From: Pyxidicoccus caerfyrddinensis
GTDB taxonomy: Bacteria > Myxococcota > Myxococcia > Myxococcales > Myxococcaceae
Direction: 5' to 3'
Length of the DNA: 64,000 nucleotides
Assembly (NCBI RefSeq): GCF_010894405.1
Contig: NZ_JAAIYA010000005.1
Coordinates: 62,001-126,000, forward strand
Numbering within the stretch: the first letter of the stretch is position 1; every line of letters starts with the position of its first letter. Made by a program: the position numbers and the translations under genes. Of this stretch, positions 16,409-25,380 are shown piece after piece. The notes below the pieces were generated by a model that was given only the letters and a program-made list of their open reading frames with translations, searched no databases and was not told the DNA's origin.

Positions 16409-17605
16409 TCAGCCCAGCGTCTTGATGAGGCGCTCCGCCTGCTCGCGGAGCTCCTTCTCGCCGGCGGGGGCCTTCTTGAGCACGTCGCGGGCCAGTGCCT
16501 GCGCCTTGGCCTTGTCACCCCTGCGCGCGGTGACGAGGGCCAGGTTGAGCAGCGGCTCCGCGCGTGAGGGTGCGCGGCGGAGTGCCTCCTCGAGAATCTC
16601 CGCGGCGGCGGTGAGGCGCTCGTCGGCGTTGCCCTCCTCCCAGCGCATCAGGAGGTTGCCCAGGTTGTTGGCGCAGGCCCAGTCGTTCGGGTCCAGGTCC
16701 ATCGCCTCGCGCCATGCCGATACCGCGCCCTCGATGTCGGGCGGCTCCATGGACTCCAGCACCATGGCCTCGATGGACTTCGTCTGCGCCGTGGACAGCC
16801 CGCGATGCGCGAGGCTCCGGCACACGTCCAGCGCCTCCTGGCGGTGCCCGGTGGCCATCATCATCCGCGCCAGGTTGCCCTGCATCGACGCGTCGTCGGG
16901 GAACTGCACGGCCAGGCGCTTGGCGAGGCTGTACGACTCGGACACGTTGCCGCGCGCCGCGAGCACCGCGCCCAGCTGGTTGAGCAGCTCCGGGTGGTCC
17001 GGAATCAGCTTCAGGCCCTGGCGCAGCAGGTTCTCCGCCGTCTCCATCTCGCCCAATTGCTGCAGCACCACGCTCCAGATGACGTAGGTGGGCGGGTGGA
17101 GGGGGTTGAGCTCCAGCGCCTTCTCCAGCTGCGGCAGCGCGAGCTTCAGCTCCTCCAGCGCGAACAGGATGCGCGCGAGGTGGAAGCGGTACGCGGCGAC
17201 CTCCGGCTCCAGCTCCACGGCCCTCTGCAGCGACTTGCGGGCACCCGGGAAGTCCTCCTCGGCAGCGAGCAGGAAGCCAAGGCCGAAGTGCGCCTCGGCG
17301 CGCGGGTTCTGCGTCGACTCGAGGATGACCTGCGTGTAGAGGGCGCGAGCGCCGTCCAGGTCGCCCTTCTCCGAGGCCAGCGCGGCCCGCACCAGGCGCG
17401 AGTCCGTGTCCTCCACGCCGTCCTTCGTGGCGCGGTTGAGGAGCTCCTCGGCGCGCGCCCAGTCGCCGTCCACCGACGCCAGCTTCGCGAGCGTCAGCAG
17501 CGCGTCACGGTGATTCTTGTTCGTGGAGAGGACGCTCTCCGCGCGCGCCCGGGCCTTGTCGACCTCGCCGGCCTTCAACAGCGCCTGCATGCTCGTGATG
17601 GTCAT
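16409..17605 (-). CDS. tetratricopeptide repeat protein
   Basis: A 398-residue protein made of consecutive TPR helix pairs from end to end, about eleven units. Examples are AELLNRATKDGVEDTDSRL, AEAHFGLGFLLAAEEDFPGA, LARILFALEELKLALPQLEK and ACANNLGNLLMRWEEGNADE. There is no signal peptide or membrane helix, so it is probably a cytoplasmic scaffold or adaptor. No enzymatic domain. The ATG at 17605 lacks a good ribosome site; an ATG five codons later is an alternative. Its partners cannot be read from the neighbours. Confidence 0.8.
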   Translation of the reverse strand: MTITSMQALLKAGEVDKARARAESVLSTNKNHRDALLTLAKLASVDGDWARAEELLNRATKDGVEDTDSRLVRAALASEKGDLDGARALYTQVILESTQNPRAEAHFGLGFLLAAEEDFPGARKSLQRAVELEPEVAAYRFHLARILFALEELKLALPQLEKALELNPLHPPTYVIWSVVLQQLGEMETAENLLRQGLKLIPDHPELLNQLGAVLAARGNVSESYSLAKRLAVQFPDDASMQGNLARMMMATGHRQEALDVCRSLAHRGLSTAQTKSIEAMVLESMEPPDIEGAVSAWREAMDLDPNDWACANNLGNLLMRWEEGNADERLTAAAEILEEALRRAPSRAEPLLNLALVTARRGDKAKAQALARDVLKKAPAGEKELREQAERLIKTLG

Positions 17606-17648
17606 GGCGGGAGAGTATGCCAGGGGAGGGGGTGGCCCTGAAAACAGA

Positions 17649-17696
17649 GGGCGCGAGGCCCGTGGTGCTGGAGAGCACCACGGACGACTCGCGCCC
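17649..17696 (-). terminator. intrinsic terminator of the glycine-rich protein gene
   Basis: A two-part stem: outer GGGCGCGAG/CTCGCGCCC and inner CCGTGGTGCT/AGCACCACGG around a GGAG loop. On the leftward strand it is followed by TCTGTTTTC, a T-rich run. It lies 26 bp past the stop of the leftward gene, and is the best Rho-independent terminator in the window. Confidence 0.8.
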
Positions 17697-17722
17697 GGGG
17701 GTGTGGGAGCTGGAGCGGAGCG

Positions 17723-18670
17723 CTACCAGAACTTCAGCTTCTTCAGCGCATTGCCGACGCCCTTGGCAATGTCCTTCACGATTTCGACGGGCTTCTCGAT
17801 GACCTTCTTCACCGTGTCCTTGATGCCCTTGAGGTCGATGTCGACGTTGAAGCCCAGCTTGAAGCCCACGCCGAGCGCCGCGCCGATGTCGAAGCGGGCC
17901 TTGAGGCGGCCGTTCTTGAAGCCGAGCTCGGCGTTGAACGCGACACCCGCGCCTGCCCAGGCCTCCGCGCGGCCACCGACGCTGCCGAACTTGCCCAGGT
18001 TGGCCTGCGCCTCCACACCGGCGCGGGCGCCGACGAAGGCGTCGCCGCCAATCTTCGCCGCGTAGATGCCCTTGGCCGGGTCGATGGTCAGCTCGCCGTG
18101 AGCCTTCGCCTGGGCGCCGACGTACGCCTCACCCGAGGCCTGCAGGTTGTAGTCGCCCTTGCCGACGCGGACGTTGCCCTGCGCGTGCAGCAGCGTGGCG
18201 CTGGCCTTGATGTCACCGACGGCCTTGACCGCGCCGCCCTCGAAGGAGACCTTGCCGCTGCCGCTCGCGGACAGCTCGCCCACCGTGAAGCTGCCCTGAC
18301 CCTGGGCGATGCCACCGGGGCTGCCGAAGCTGCCGGACTTGCCGTAGCCGACGACGTTCTTCTCGAAGGAGCCCTCGGCCAGCGTCATGCCGGGCAGCTT
18401 CCCGGCCAGCTTCCCCGCCTTGCTCTGGTTGGCGTTGGGGGTGAAGAGGTCGCTCGTGTCGCCGCGCGAGAAGCTCTTGTTGTAGTTCTTGTTGATCTGC
18501 CCCGAGGACTGGAAGCTGTTCTTGTAGCGACCGTTCTCGTCGATGTGGGTGTTCTTCTTGTCCGGCTGCGTCGCCACCTGGTTCTTCTGGGGCTGCTTGG
18601 CGATTTCAGGCTGCTTGAAGGCCTTCGACAGCCCGAGGAAGTTGAAGCCTTGCAGGCTCTTGGTGGACAT
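17723..18670 (-). CDS. Gly/Ala-rich repeat protein with basic amphipathic tail
   Basis: A 315-residue protein, no classical signal peptide. The N-terminal 85 residues are polar and Lys/Asn/Gln-rich (AFKQPEIAKQPQKNQVATQP), unlike the neighbouring proteins. Residues 95-270 are a Gly/Ala-rich beta repeat (GKVSFEGGAVKAVGDIKAS, GEAYVGAQAKAHGELTI, GDAFVGARAGVEAQANLGKF, AEAWAGAGVAFNAELGFKNG). This is similar in feel to domains found in large polymorphic toxins and other secreted effectors. The last 35 residues (KDTVKKVIEKPVEIVKDI, NALKKLKFW) form a basic amphipathic helix that could insert in membranes. Function unknown; an exported membrane-active effector is possible. It has its own terminator and upstream AT-rich promoter region (about 18690-18710). 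Confidence 0.6.
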   Translation of the reverse strand: MSTKSLQGFNFLGLSKAFKQPEIAKQPQKNQVATQPDKKNTHIDENGRYKNSFQSSGQINKNYNKSFSRGDTSDLFTPNANQSKAGKLAGKLPGMTLAEGSFEKNVVGYGKSGSFGSPGGIAQGQGSFTVGELSASGSGKVSFEGGAVKAVGDIKASATLLHAQGNVRVGKGDYNLQASGEAYVGAQAKAHGELTIDPAKGIYAAKIGGDAFVGARAGVEAQANLGKFGSVGGRAEAWAGAGVAFNAELGFKNGRLKARFDIGAALGVGFKLGFNVDIDLKGIKDTVKKVIEKPVEIVKDIAKGVGNALKKLKFW

Positions 18671-18796
18671 GGGGGACGCTCCGAGGTCAGGAAATTAAAG
18701 CTTGAGCGATTGTCGGTGGGATGTAGCGCGGGGTTGCGTGGGGCTGGATCTTTTGGATCTCCACCCCGGGTGCGCACCCCATCCCACACGGGGCGG

Positions 18797-19321
18797 TCAG
18801 CGGCCGCTGAACCAGCGAATGAAGAAGTAGAAGGCGGTGGTGACGATGAGGCAGGCGGCGCCGGCACCGGGGATGGCCCATGAGGTGGCCTGGACCCCGG
18901 GCTCGAGCAGGGCCTGGCTCGGGTCGTTCGGGTCATAGAAGACGGTGACGGGGGCACGGGGGACGTAGCGCGCCGCGTGCGTCTTCGCGTGCTGACTGCT
19001 GCTGACCTCCACCACGTCCCGGCCCAGGGCCGTGCCGGTATAGGTCTGCCCGTCCACGGTGTAGGTGTATTCCACCCGCGGGCGGTAGAGGACCTGGGGC
19101 TTGGGCTTCGGAGCGTCGTCGTCGTAGCTCTCCTCCTGCCGCAGCGGAGGGGCCTCGCGCGAGGTGACGGTGGAGGAGCGGACGGTGCCCTGGGTGGTGG
19201 GCCAGTTCTTCGTCCGCGCGGTCTGCCGCATCCGGAGGAACCCCCAGACCAGGACGCCCAGACCGACGACGCCGAGGATGACGGCGATGGTGGAAAGCAC
19301 CGACAGGAGCAGTGGCTTCAT
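18797..19321 (-). CDS. DUF3592-type membrane protein
   Basis: A 174-residue protein with a transmembrane helix at each end (about 5-28, LSVLSTIAVILGVVGLGVLV, and about 147-168, IPGAGAACLIVTTAFYFFIR). Between them is an extracytoplasmic beta domain typical of DUF3592 (NWPTTQGTVRSSTV, YRPRVEYTYTVDGQTYTGT, YVPRAPVTVFYDPNDPSQAL). The family has no assigned function. The Asn-Asp-Pro-Ser turn after VFYDP is a hallmark. It lies 126 bp upstream of the Gly-rich gene on the same strand and diverges from the metallopeptidase gene. Confidence 0.8.
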   Translation of the reverse strand: MKPLLLSVLSTIAVILGVVGLGVLVWGFLRMRQTARTKNWPTTQGTVRSSTVTSREAPPLRQEESYDDDAPKPKPQVLYRPRVEYTYTVDGQTYTGTALGRDVVEVSSSQHAKTHAARYVPRAPVTVFYDPNDPSQALLEPGVQATSWAIPGAGAACLIVTTAFYFFIRWFSGR

Positions 19322-19431
19322 GATGGGTGCAGCACCATAGCAGCGGTCTCCAGGCAGCCGTCGAGCGGGCCCCTGTCACATCCGGAGGCCCGTCACTCCA
19401 CCCGGTGAGGAATCACGCGTGGGGGAAGGGC

Positions 19432-21267
19432 ATGGCCGTCGACATCCGCATTCCGGTGCTCGTACAGGACCCGGTCGCCGCCAGTGAGCGGAGCATTCCC
19501 CTGATGGAGTGGGTACATCTACGAAGCGAGGACGTGGTGCTGGACGGGCCCGTGTCGCCGCGCGTGGCGGTGCTGGATTTGGACGCGAGCACCGGCAGGC
19601 TGAGGCGGGGCGCGCGCTTCCAGTCCTCCGAGCAGGAGGGCACGCCGGGCACCTTCCTGCTCAAGGACCCGAAGCAGCTGGACGCAGCGGACGTCATCCA
19701 GGTGAGCGTCTTCGGCGCGGTGCTCCGGACGATGGAGATGTTCGAGGAGGACGACGCTCTCGGCCGCAAGGTGTGCTGGGCCTTCGAGGGCTCGCAGCTC
19801 CTCGTCGTGCCCCAGGCGGGCGAGTGGGCGAACGCCTTCTACCAGCGCGAGTCCCGCTCCCTGCAGTTCTTCTACTTCCGCCACCCGCTGCTGAGCGGAC
19901 GCGGGGAGGAGCGCATCTACACCTGCCACTCGCAGGACATCATCGCGCACGAGACAGCGCACGCGGTGCTGGATGGCATCCTCCCGGACCTGTACCACGC
20001 GCTGTCGCCCCAGGCGCTCGCGCTGCATGAAGCGGTGGCGGACCTCACCGCGGCGCTCGCGGCCTTCCGGTGCCGGCCGCTCGTGCGGCAGGTTCTACGG
20101 ACGCAGGGAGGCAGCATCGCCAGCTCCGGTGCGTTCAGCGCGATTGGCGAACAGTTCGGCCAGGCGCTGGGGAACAAGAGTCACCTTCGCGACCTGCTCA
20201 ACCAGAAGACGCTGAAGCCCATCGACGGAGGGAAGCCGGAGGACGTCGTCACCTCACTGGAGCCGCACGCGCTGAGCGAGGTGCTCTCCGGCACGCTCTA
20301 CTCGGTCCTGCTGCGGCTGCACGAGGCGCTCAAGGACGAGTTCGCGCGCAAGCGTCAGGCGCGCATGTCCCTGGTGGCCCCGACGGAGACGGCGCGGCAG
20401 ACACCGGAAGACGCACCCGAGCCACCGCTGGCACACCAGGGCTTCGTGGCCGAGGACGCGTGGCAGGAGGCGCGAAGGCGTGTCTCCGGCAAGGCGCTGG
20501 CGGTGGCCACGTCGCGCTTCAAGCGCAGCCTGTACCGGGGGCTCGACTACCTGCCGCCGGGAGAGGTGTCGTTCGCGGACCTGGGCCGGGCCATCCTCGC
20601 CGCGGACGAGGCCGCGCATCCGGACAGCGGCGAGCCGCGCGCGTGGCTGTGCCAGGAGTTCGTGCGCAGGGGCATCGTGAAACATCCGGTCGAGCTGCGC
20701 GCGCGGACGAACTTCGCGCACCCCTCCCTGTCGCGGGTGGACCTGGACACGCTGGCGAAGAGCGACTGGGCCGCCTACGACTTCGCCAACCGGCATCGCG
20801 GCTTCTTGCGCATCCCGAGGGGACGCTCGTTCCACATCGCGCCGAGGCTCGTGGTGGAGAAGCTGTCCTACGCGGGCGGCGAGCACGCGAAGCGGCGCGT
20901 GCGTGAGTGCATCTTCAAGGTCTCCTGGAAGGTGGACGAGCCCGACGAGGTGCCCAGTGGAGAGCTGCCGGACTGGAGACAGGTGACCTTCGGCACGACG
21001 CTCGTCATCGACTGCGCGACGCGGCGGGTGCGGGTGCTGCTCACGTCGGACCGGAGCGAGACGCGGAAGGTGGAGCGGGACGGGATGCTGCGAAAGTTGC
21101 TGGATGAGGACCTGCTGCGCGTGGGGGACGAGGCGCTCGGTCCGGATGGCAAGCAGCTGTGCGGAGCCATCCAGGCTGAGATTTCCGGCGGCGTGCTCCG
21201 CGTGGTGGGCACGGCGCACATGCTGCACATGGTGGAGGAACGCCGCTACCGGAACGGGGGTGGGTGA
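19432..21267 (+). CDS. gluzincin-like zinc metallopeptidase
   Basis: A 611-residue cytoplasmic protein (no signal peptide). ATG 19432 is preceded by GGGGGAAGGG. The active site is HETAH (173-177), with a third zinc ligand plausibly Glu200 in ALHEAVADL. This spacing and context resemble thermolysin-type gluzincins (HExxH plus NEAxSD-like helix) with a short loop between. The conserved part covers about residues 80-290. The remaining 320 residues include an R/E-rich linker (about 315-345) and a globular C-terminus (RGRSFHIAPRLVVEKLSYAG) that I cannot assign. It is coupled to a metallo-beta-lactamase-fold gene whose ATG overlaps its TGA. The lack of an export signal argues against a digestive enzyme and for an intracellular role. 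Confidence 0.75.
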   Translation: MAVDIRIPVLVQDPVAASERSIPLMEWVHLRSEDVVLDGPVSPRVAVLDLDASTGRLRRGARFQSSEQEGTPGTFLLKDPKQLDAADVIQVSVFGAVLRTMEMFEEDDALGRKVCWAFEGSQLLVVPQAGEWANAFYQRESRSLQFFYFRHPLLSGRGEERIYTCHSQDIIAHETAHAVLDGILPDLYHALSPQALALHEAVADLTAALAAFRCRPLVRQVLRTQGGSIASSGAFSAIGEQFGQALGNKSHLRDLLNQKTLKPIDGGKPEDVVTSLEPHALSEVLSGTLYSVLLRLHEALKDEFARKRQARMSLVAPTETARQTPEDAPEPPLAHQGFVAEDAWQEARRRVSGKALAVATSRFKRSLYRGLDYLPPGEVSFADLGRAILAADEAAHPDSGEPRAWLCQEFVRRGIVKHPVELRARTNFAHPSLSRVDLDTLAKSDWAAYDFANRHRGFLRIPRGRSFHIAPRLVVEKLSYAGGEHAKRRVRECIFKVSWKVDEPDEVPSGELPDWRQVTFGTTLVIDCATRRVRVLLTSDRSETRKVERDGMLRKLLDEDLLRVGDEALGPDGKQLCGAIQAEISGGVLRVVGTAHMLHMVEERRYRNGGG

Positions 21268-22454
21268 TGGCCGCGCTTCGGGTGAGGACCTACAGCGCGC
21301 GGTTCGGGGACACGCTGCTCGTCTCGGTGCCGGACCAGGACGCGGACACGGGACTGACGACGGTGCGGCACGTGCTCGTCGACGCGGGCAACCTGCTGCC
21401 GGACGAGGACGGAGTGGACCCGGCCTTTCATCCCGTGCTGGAGGATGTGCTGGCGCAGCTAGGCGGTGCGCCCCTGGACCTCTACGTGCTGGCACACGAG
21501 CACCTGGGACATGTGAAGGGGCCGCCACCGCGTGAGCCGTTGAAGCTCCGTCATGCGTGGCTGACGGCCTCGGCGGCGCCGGACTATGCCGAGCAACACC
21601 ACGAGTCGGCGAGACAGCTCGCGGAGCGCAGGGCCCTGTACGACGACTTGCGCGAGTACTGCCGGCTGAGGCCGGAAGCGGCACGTGGCTCGGTGCCGTC
21701 CCTGCTCCTCGGCAATGACTACCGGAAGGCGGAAGCGCGCGCGGAGTTCCTGCGGCGCTCGGCGGAACGCGCGCACTACCTGAGCCGGGATGCATCGCTG
21801 ATGGAGATGCACCCGTTCAAGGAAGCGACGCTGAAGGTCTGGGCGCCCGAGGTGGAGACTCGCGAGTACGCGGGGAGAGTCTTCCCGGTGGCACTGGGAC
21901 TGGAGCGGCGGCCGGGAGGCGAGGTGTCGCTCCACGTGCCAGGCCCTCCGGCCGGAGTCGACGCGAGCGCCTTCTACAACCTGCTCAAGTGGCGGCGCCA
22001 GGGAACGGGAGACGACCTGATCGCCATCGACGCGGCGGCGAAGAACACGAGCATCGTCTTCAGCCTGGAGTGGCGTGGCTGGCGGTTGCTCTTCGCCGGA
22101 GACGCGGGGGCGCGGAGCTGGAAGGTGATGAAGCAGCGGGACGTGCTGAGGCCGGTGCACTTCCTCCAGGTGGGGGACCATGGCACGCCGGACGAAGCCA
22201 TCCTCGATGCCATCCTCCCCATGGAGGGCGCGGACGGAAGGCAGCGGTACGCGGTCAGCTCCGAGGGCAACGGCGTCTCACGGCTCCGCTCACGGTGCAC
22301 GGCGAGCACTCCGCCCAAAGGCGCGCTCTATGTGGACCTGATGTTCGAGGACGTGGAGAGGCAGCAGGTGCCTCCGAGACTCCGCCGTGCCGTGCCCGCG
22401 CGAGCCCACGGGCTTCGAGGGCTCACCCGGGGCGGTGGCAAGCGCAGGGCGTGA
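21267..22454 (+). CDS. metallo-beta-lactamase-fold hydrolase
   Basis: A 395-residue protein with MBL-fold features. The N-terminal strand pair is RVRTYSARFGDTLLVSV. The metal motif is HEHLGH (77-82), which departs from HxHxDH by having Gly where Asp is usual. An aspartate in FAGDAGARS and the final-histidine segment VGDHGTPDEA follow. The layout is that of ComEC-like/competence-type MBL proteins, which act on nucleic acid or nucleotide substrates in some cases, but the substrate here is unknown. The missing Asp suggests altered metal binding. Start: the ATG at 21267 shares its A with the stop of the upstream metallopeptidase gene, so the two are translationally coupled. A GTG one codon earlier is possible. 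Confidence 0.75.
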   Translation: MAALRVRTYSARFGDTLLVSVPDQDADTGLTTVRHVLVDAGNLLPDEDGVDPAFHPVLEDVLAQLGGAPLDLYVLAHEHLGHVKGPPPREPLKLRHAWLTASAAPDYAEQHHESARQLAERRALYDDLREYCRLRPEAARGSVPSLLLGNDYRKAEARAEFLRRSAERAHYLSRDASLMEMHPFKEATLKVWAPEVETREYAGRVFPVALGLERRPGGEVSLHVPGPPAGVDASAFYNLLKWRRQGTGDDLIAIDAAAKNTSIVFSLEWRGWRLLFAGDAGARSWKVMKQRDVLRPVHFLQVGDHGTPDEAILDAILPMEGADGRQRYAVSSEGNGVSRLRSRCTASTPPKGALYVDLMFEDVERQQVPPRLRRAVPARAHGLRGLTRGGGKRRA

Positions 22455-22490
22455 CCTCCCACTGTGGAGAACTTGTGAACCGGTTCTCGC

Positions 22491-24089
22491 TCAGGCTTTC
22501 GCCGGAGCCTGGGTCATGCGGACATCGTCGCGCCAGGCCTTGTAGTGGATGCGGCCTGGCGGGTTCTCATGCATGCCCTCGGGTGACAGCGTGCCGATGA
22601 TGTCCACGGACTCGGAGCCGTCCGGGGCGGGGTGGGTGCGGAACTCGACGCACAGTCCGAACAGCGGCACCGGCAGTCCGTGCCACAGCACGCGGCGGCC
22701 ACGCAGGGACACTCCGCCGTCCTCCAGCACGCGGACGTTCAACTCCACTTCGAGTCCGTGCTCGACGAAGACCTCGTAGAGCCGGCCCTTGCGCACGACG
22801 AAGTCGGAGTCGAACACGCGCAGCACACCGTCGCAGTACAGCTCGCGCACGAAGTGCATGGAGCCGTCCACGCGGCGGAAGGTGCGGAAGCGCGAGGGGA
22901 AGGCCCGTGCACCGTGCTCGGAGACGCCCTGCCCGAGCAGCCGCGTGGCCACCCATGCGATTCCCCGGGCCATCCGCGTGTGCAGCTCCACGGAGGCAGT
23001 CACGGCCCAAGCACCGGGGTTGCTGTAGAAGCGCACCACGCGAGGGTCCACGCGTGCCACGTCCTCACCGAGTGTCGCCGCGAGCAGGGGCCATGCCTCC
23101 GCCGGGCCCACGCGCTGGCCGCGGTGGAGGGCCCGCACGCCACGGCGATACACGCCCGCCGCGGCCCACGCGGTGACGAAGCTGGAGAGCAGCAGCCAGG
23201 CCGCGCGCCGCTCGTCCACCAGTCCCGGGTACTCCGGCCAGCGAGGGAGGAGCACCGCGCGAGCGGTGGCGAGGGCGTAGTGCTGGAGCAGGCTCCACCC
23301 GGCGCGCAGCAGCCGCCTCAGTGTCACGGCCATGCCGTGAGCCATTGCCGCCTCACCGGACACGGCCCCCGCGAGGGCAGGCTGGTCGAAGAAGCGCGAG
23401 CCGAGCGTCATCTCCAGGTGCTGCATGAGCAGGCGCCACAGCGGCTCGCCGTCATGGGCCCGCGCCTCCATGAGGAAGGCCGCTTCGTGTCCCGCTTCCC
23501 GTGCCTCGGCGGCGTCCTGCAGGTGGGCTTCAATCCACCGCTCATCGCGAATCTCCAGGGGAAGTCCTTCGGCACAGGCCCGCGCGTACGAGGCCCAGGC
23601 CGCAGTGCGCGGCCGTCTGAGAGAGTCCACCGGCAGCACCGCCGCGCCCAGTCGGGCGAACGGAGCGGACACGCCCCAGAAGCGGCCCAGGGCGACGGCG
23701 CTCGCGACCAGCAGGTGCACCCGGGCCATGCGGCAGGGGTGGGCACCGTAGAAGTCCGCGAGCAGCGCCACCGCCAGGCGGGATGCACGCTGACGGTGCA
23801 CGAAGGCCCGGAGTGCTTCTTCCGAAGAAGTACCGGGCAACCACTTCCGGGCGTCCGCGAGCTCCACAGCGGAAATGCCCTCATCGGCATCCTCCCGTCC
23901 CTGTTCCCACAGGCACGGGAAGACTCCCTCACTGTCATCGTGGAGCACGCCAGAGCCGTGCTCGCGTCCTCGCCCGGAAGGTCCATCGTTACCGACGGTG
24001 CGCGGGGTCTCATCGTCCGTCTCACTCGCTCGCACGAAGTCCCTCCGTTGGAATCGATGCACTCCCTCCGCCGAGACCGAGCCGCTCAT
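22491..24089 (-). CDS. DUF4166 domain protein
   Basis: A 532-residue protein. The C-terminal 190 residues match the DUF4166 pattern (FRRVDGSMHFVRELYCDG, DFVVRKGRLYEVFVEHGLEV, VEFRTHPAPDGSESVDIIGT). The N-terminal 340 residues are helical, Ala/Arg-rich and unfamiliar, with no clear membrane segments. DUF4166 has no established biochemical role; it is often found beside saccharopine-dehydrogenase-like or membrane proteins. Its start codon overlaps the stop of the upstream SRPBCC membrane protein gene (ATGA), so the pair forms an operon and probably one functional unit. Confidence 0.7.
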   Translation of the reverse strand: MSGSVSAEGVHRFQRRDFVRASETDDETPRTVGNDGPSGRGREHGSGVLHDDSEGVFPCLWEQGREDADEGISAVELADARKWLPGTSSEEALRAFVHRQRASRLAVALLADFYGAHPCRMARVHLLVASAVALGRFWGVSAPFARLGAAVLPVDSLRRPRTAAWASYARACAEGLPLEIRDERWIEAHLQDAAEAREAGHEAAFLMEARAHDGEPLWRLLMQHLEMTLGSRFFDQPALAGAVSGEAAMAHGMAVTLRRLLRAGWSLLQHYALATARAVLLPRWPEYPGLVDERRAAWLLLSSFVTAWAAAGVYRRGVRALHRGQRVGPAEAWPLLAATLGEDVARVDPRVVRFYSNPGAWAVTASVELHTRMARGIAWVATRLLGQGVSEHGARAFPSRFRTFRRVDGSMHFVRELYCDGVLRVFDSDFVVRKGRLYEVFVEHGLEVELNVRVLEDGGVSLRGRRVLWHGLPVPLFGLCVEFRTHPAPDGSESVDIIGTLSPEGMHENPPGRIHYKAWRDDVRMTQAPAKA

Positions 24090-25255
24090 GGCGATACCTC
24101 CACAAGTTCTCCACAGGAGGGCGCCGCCTCACGGTTCTCATTGCCGGAGCCGAGCCAGCTCCGCGCCGCCCCCGGAGCGGGCGCCCTGCCCAGCACACGC
24201 GCGAGGACGAACAGCGCGAAGCGCCACCGCGAGCGACCCCGGGCCGGCGCGCCCTCATCCCCGGCGCACCACTGGCGCAGCGTCTCGAAGCCCCACTCCG
24301 TGCCCAGCCGCATGACGGGGCGGAACAGCACCGCGTCGAGCAACTCGCCCACCACGCCGTGCCGTGTCTGGTAGTCGAACACCGTCTTGAAGAACGTTCC
24401 CTCCGCCCTGCGCTCGTAGAGCCACAGACCGCGGCCCTTGAGGATGAGGCTGCGGAAGTCGTCCGAGCCGAACTCGAACGTGGAGCGCACCAGCGGTGTG
24501 TTCGCGAGGTAGCGGCCCCAGCCCTTCACCTCCAGCCCGAAGCCCAGGTGCGTGCGGTAGTCCATCAGGTGGAAGCCGCGCGCATCACACTCCGGCAGAT
24601 AGCGGATGGAGGTGAAGCGCACGTCCCATTGAGTGTGCAACTCCGGCTCCTGCGTGCGCTCCCACACAGTCTCGACGGGGGCGGGGATGAGCGCCTCCAC
24701 GACGATGCGGCGCGGAGGCGGCTGCTTCGGAACCGCCGGCGCGCGGCGGAACGCGAACCACCGCACCAGGTCCCGAGCGAACGAAGCGAGCGCCACCACG
24801 CCCATCACCGTCATCAGCGTACGCAGGGCCACGGGGACGGCGGGCGGGTCCACGCGAAGGCCCGTGGGCAGGAGCCGGTCGGGCCACACGGCGTGGAAGA
24901 TGGACATGAGGTACAGCCCGACGAGCACGCTGAGCACCACGTGCATGAAGTACTCGCCGCGAGGCAGTCCACCCTGGGGTGCGCGGCTGTCGCGCTCCTC
25001 CCAGACGTCGGCCCAGGCGACGAAGACGTCCGCCGCGTAGAGCACCGCGAGCAACCCCAGCGCCGCGCCCTGGAAGCGCAGGTGTGGCACCCAGAGGAAC
25101 TGGAGCCCGTAGATGACGTGGCGCACGGTGTGCCAGAGGACTTCCCGCTGGCACTCGGCGCGCTCCTGGAGGCGGCCGCGCCACGTGTGGAAGTAGAGGA
25201 CGTCGAAGGCGCCCAGCAGTCCGATGGCCAGCAGCAGGTAGAAAGCGGCAGTCAT
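24086..25255 (-). CDS. membrane protein with SRPBCC (START-like) domain
   Basis: A 389-residue protein. The N-terminal half has about four transmembrane helices (AFYLLLAIGLLGAFDVLYF, GAALGLLAVLYAADVFVAWA, FMHVVLSVLVGLYLMSIF, LRTLMTVMGVVALASFARDL). Residues about 190-345 form a soluble SRPBCC/polyketide-cyclase-like domain (VVEALIPAPVETVWERTQEP, THLGFGLEVKGWGRYLANTP), which in other proteins binds hydrophobic ligands such as lipids. A short C-terminal Ala/Arg-rich tail follows. It is the first gene of a coupled pair with the DUF4166 protein. The likely role is lipid or hydrophobic-ligand handling at the membrane; this is inference. Confidence 0.75.
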   Translation of the reverse strand: MTAAFYLLLAIGLLGAFDVLYFHTWRGRLQERAECQREVLWHTVRHVIYGLQFLWVPHLRFQGAALGLLAVLYAADVFVAWADVWEERDSRAPQGGLPRGEYFMHVVLSVLVGLYLMSIFHAVWPDRLLPTGLRVDPPAVPVALRTLMTVMGVVALASFARDLVRWFAFRRAPAVPKQPPPRRIVVEALIPAPVETVWERTQEPELHTQWDVRFTSIRYLPECDARGFHLMDYRTHLGFGLEVKGWGRYLANTPLVRSTFEFGSDDFRSLILKGRGLWLYERRAEGTFFKTVFDYQTRHGVVGELLDAVLFRPVMRLGTEWGFETLRQWCAGDEGAPARGRSRWRFALFVLARVLGRAPAPGAARSWLGSGNENREAAPSCGELVEVSP

Positions 25256-25380
25256 ACCCGGCCCCTGTGCAACGGGGCGGCCAGCGTCGCGCCGTGCCCC
25301 AACCGCGCGGAATCTCAGGGCGTCACGGGGGCCACGGCACCGTCACTGTCAACGCCGTGGACAGTGGTGACAACGCCAGG

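Noticed and set aside
22467..22488. GAGAAC/GTTCTC inverted repeat between the MBL and DUF4166 genes as a terminator
   Set aside because: Only 6-bp arms with a 10-nt loop and no T-run; too weak to call.
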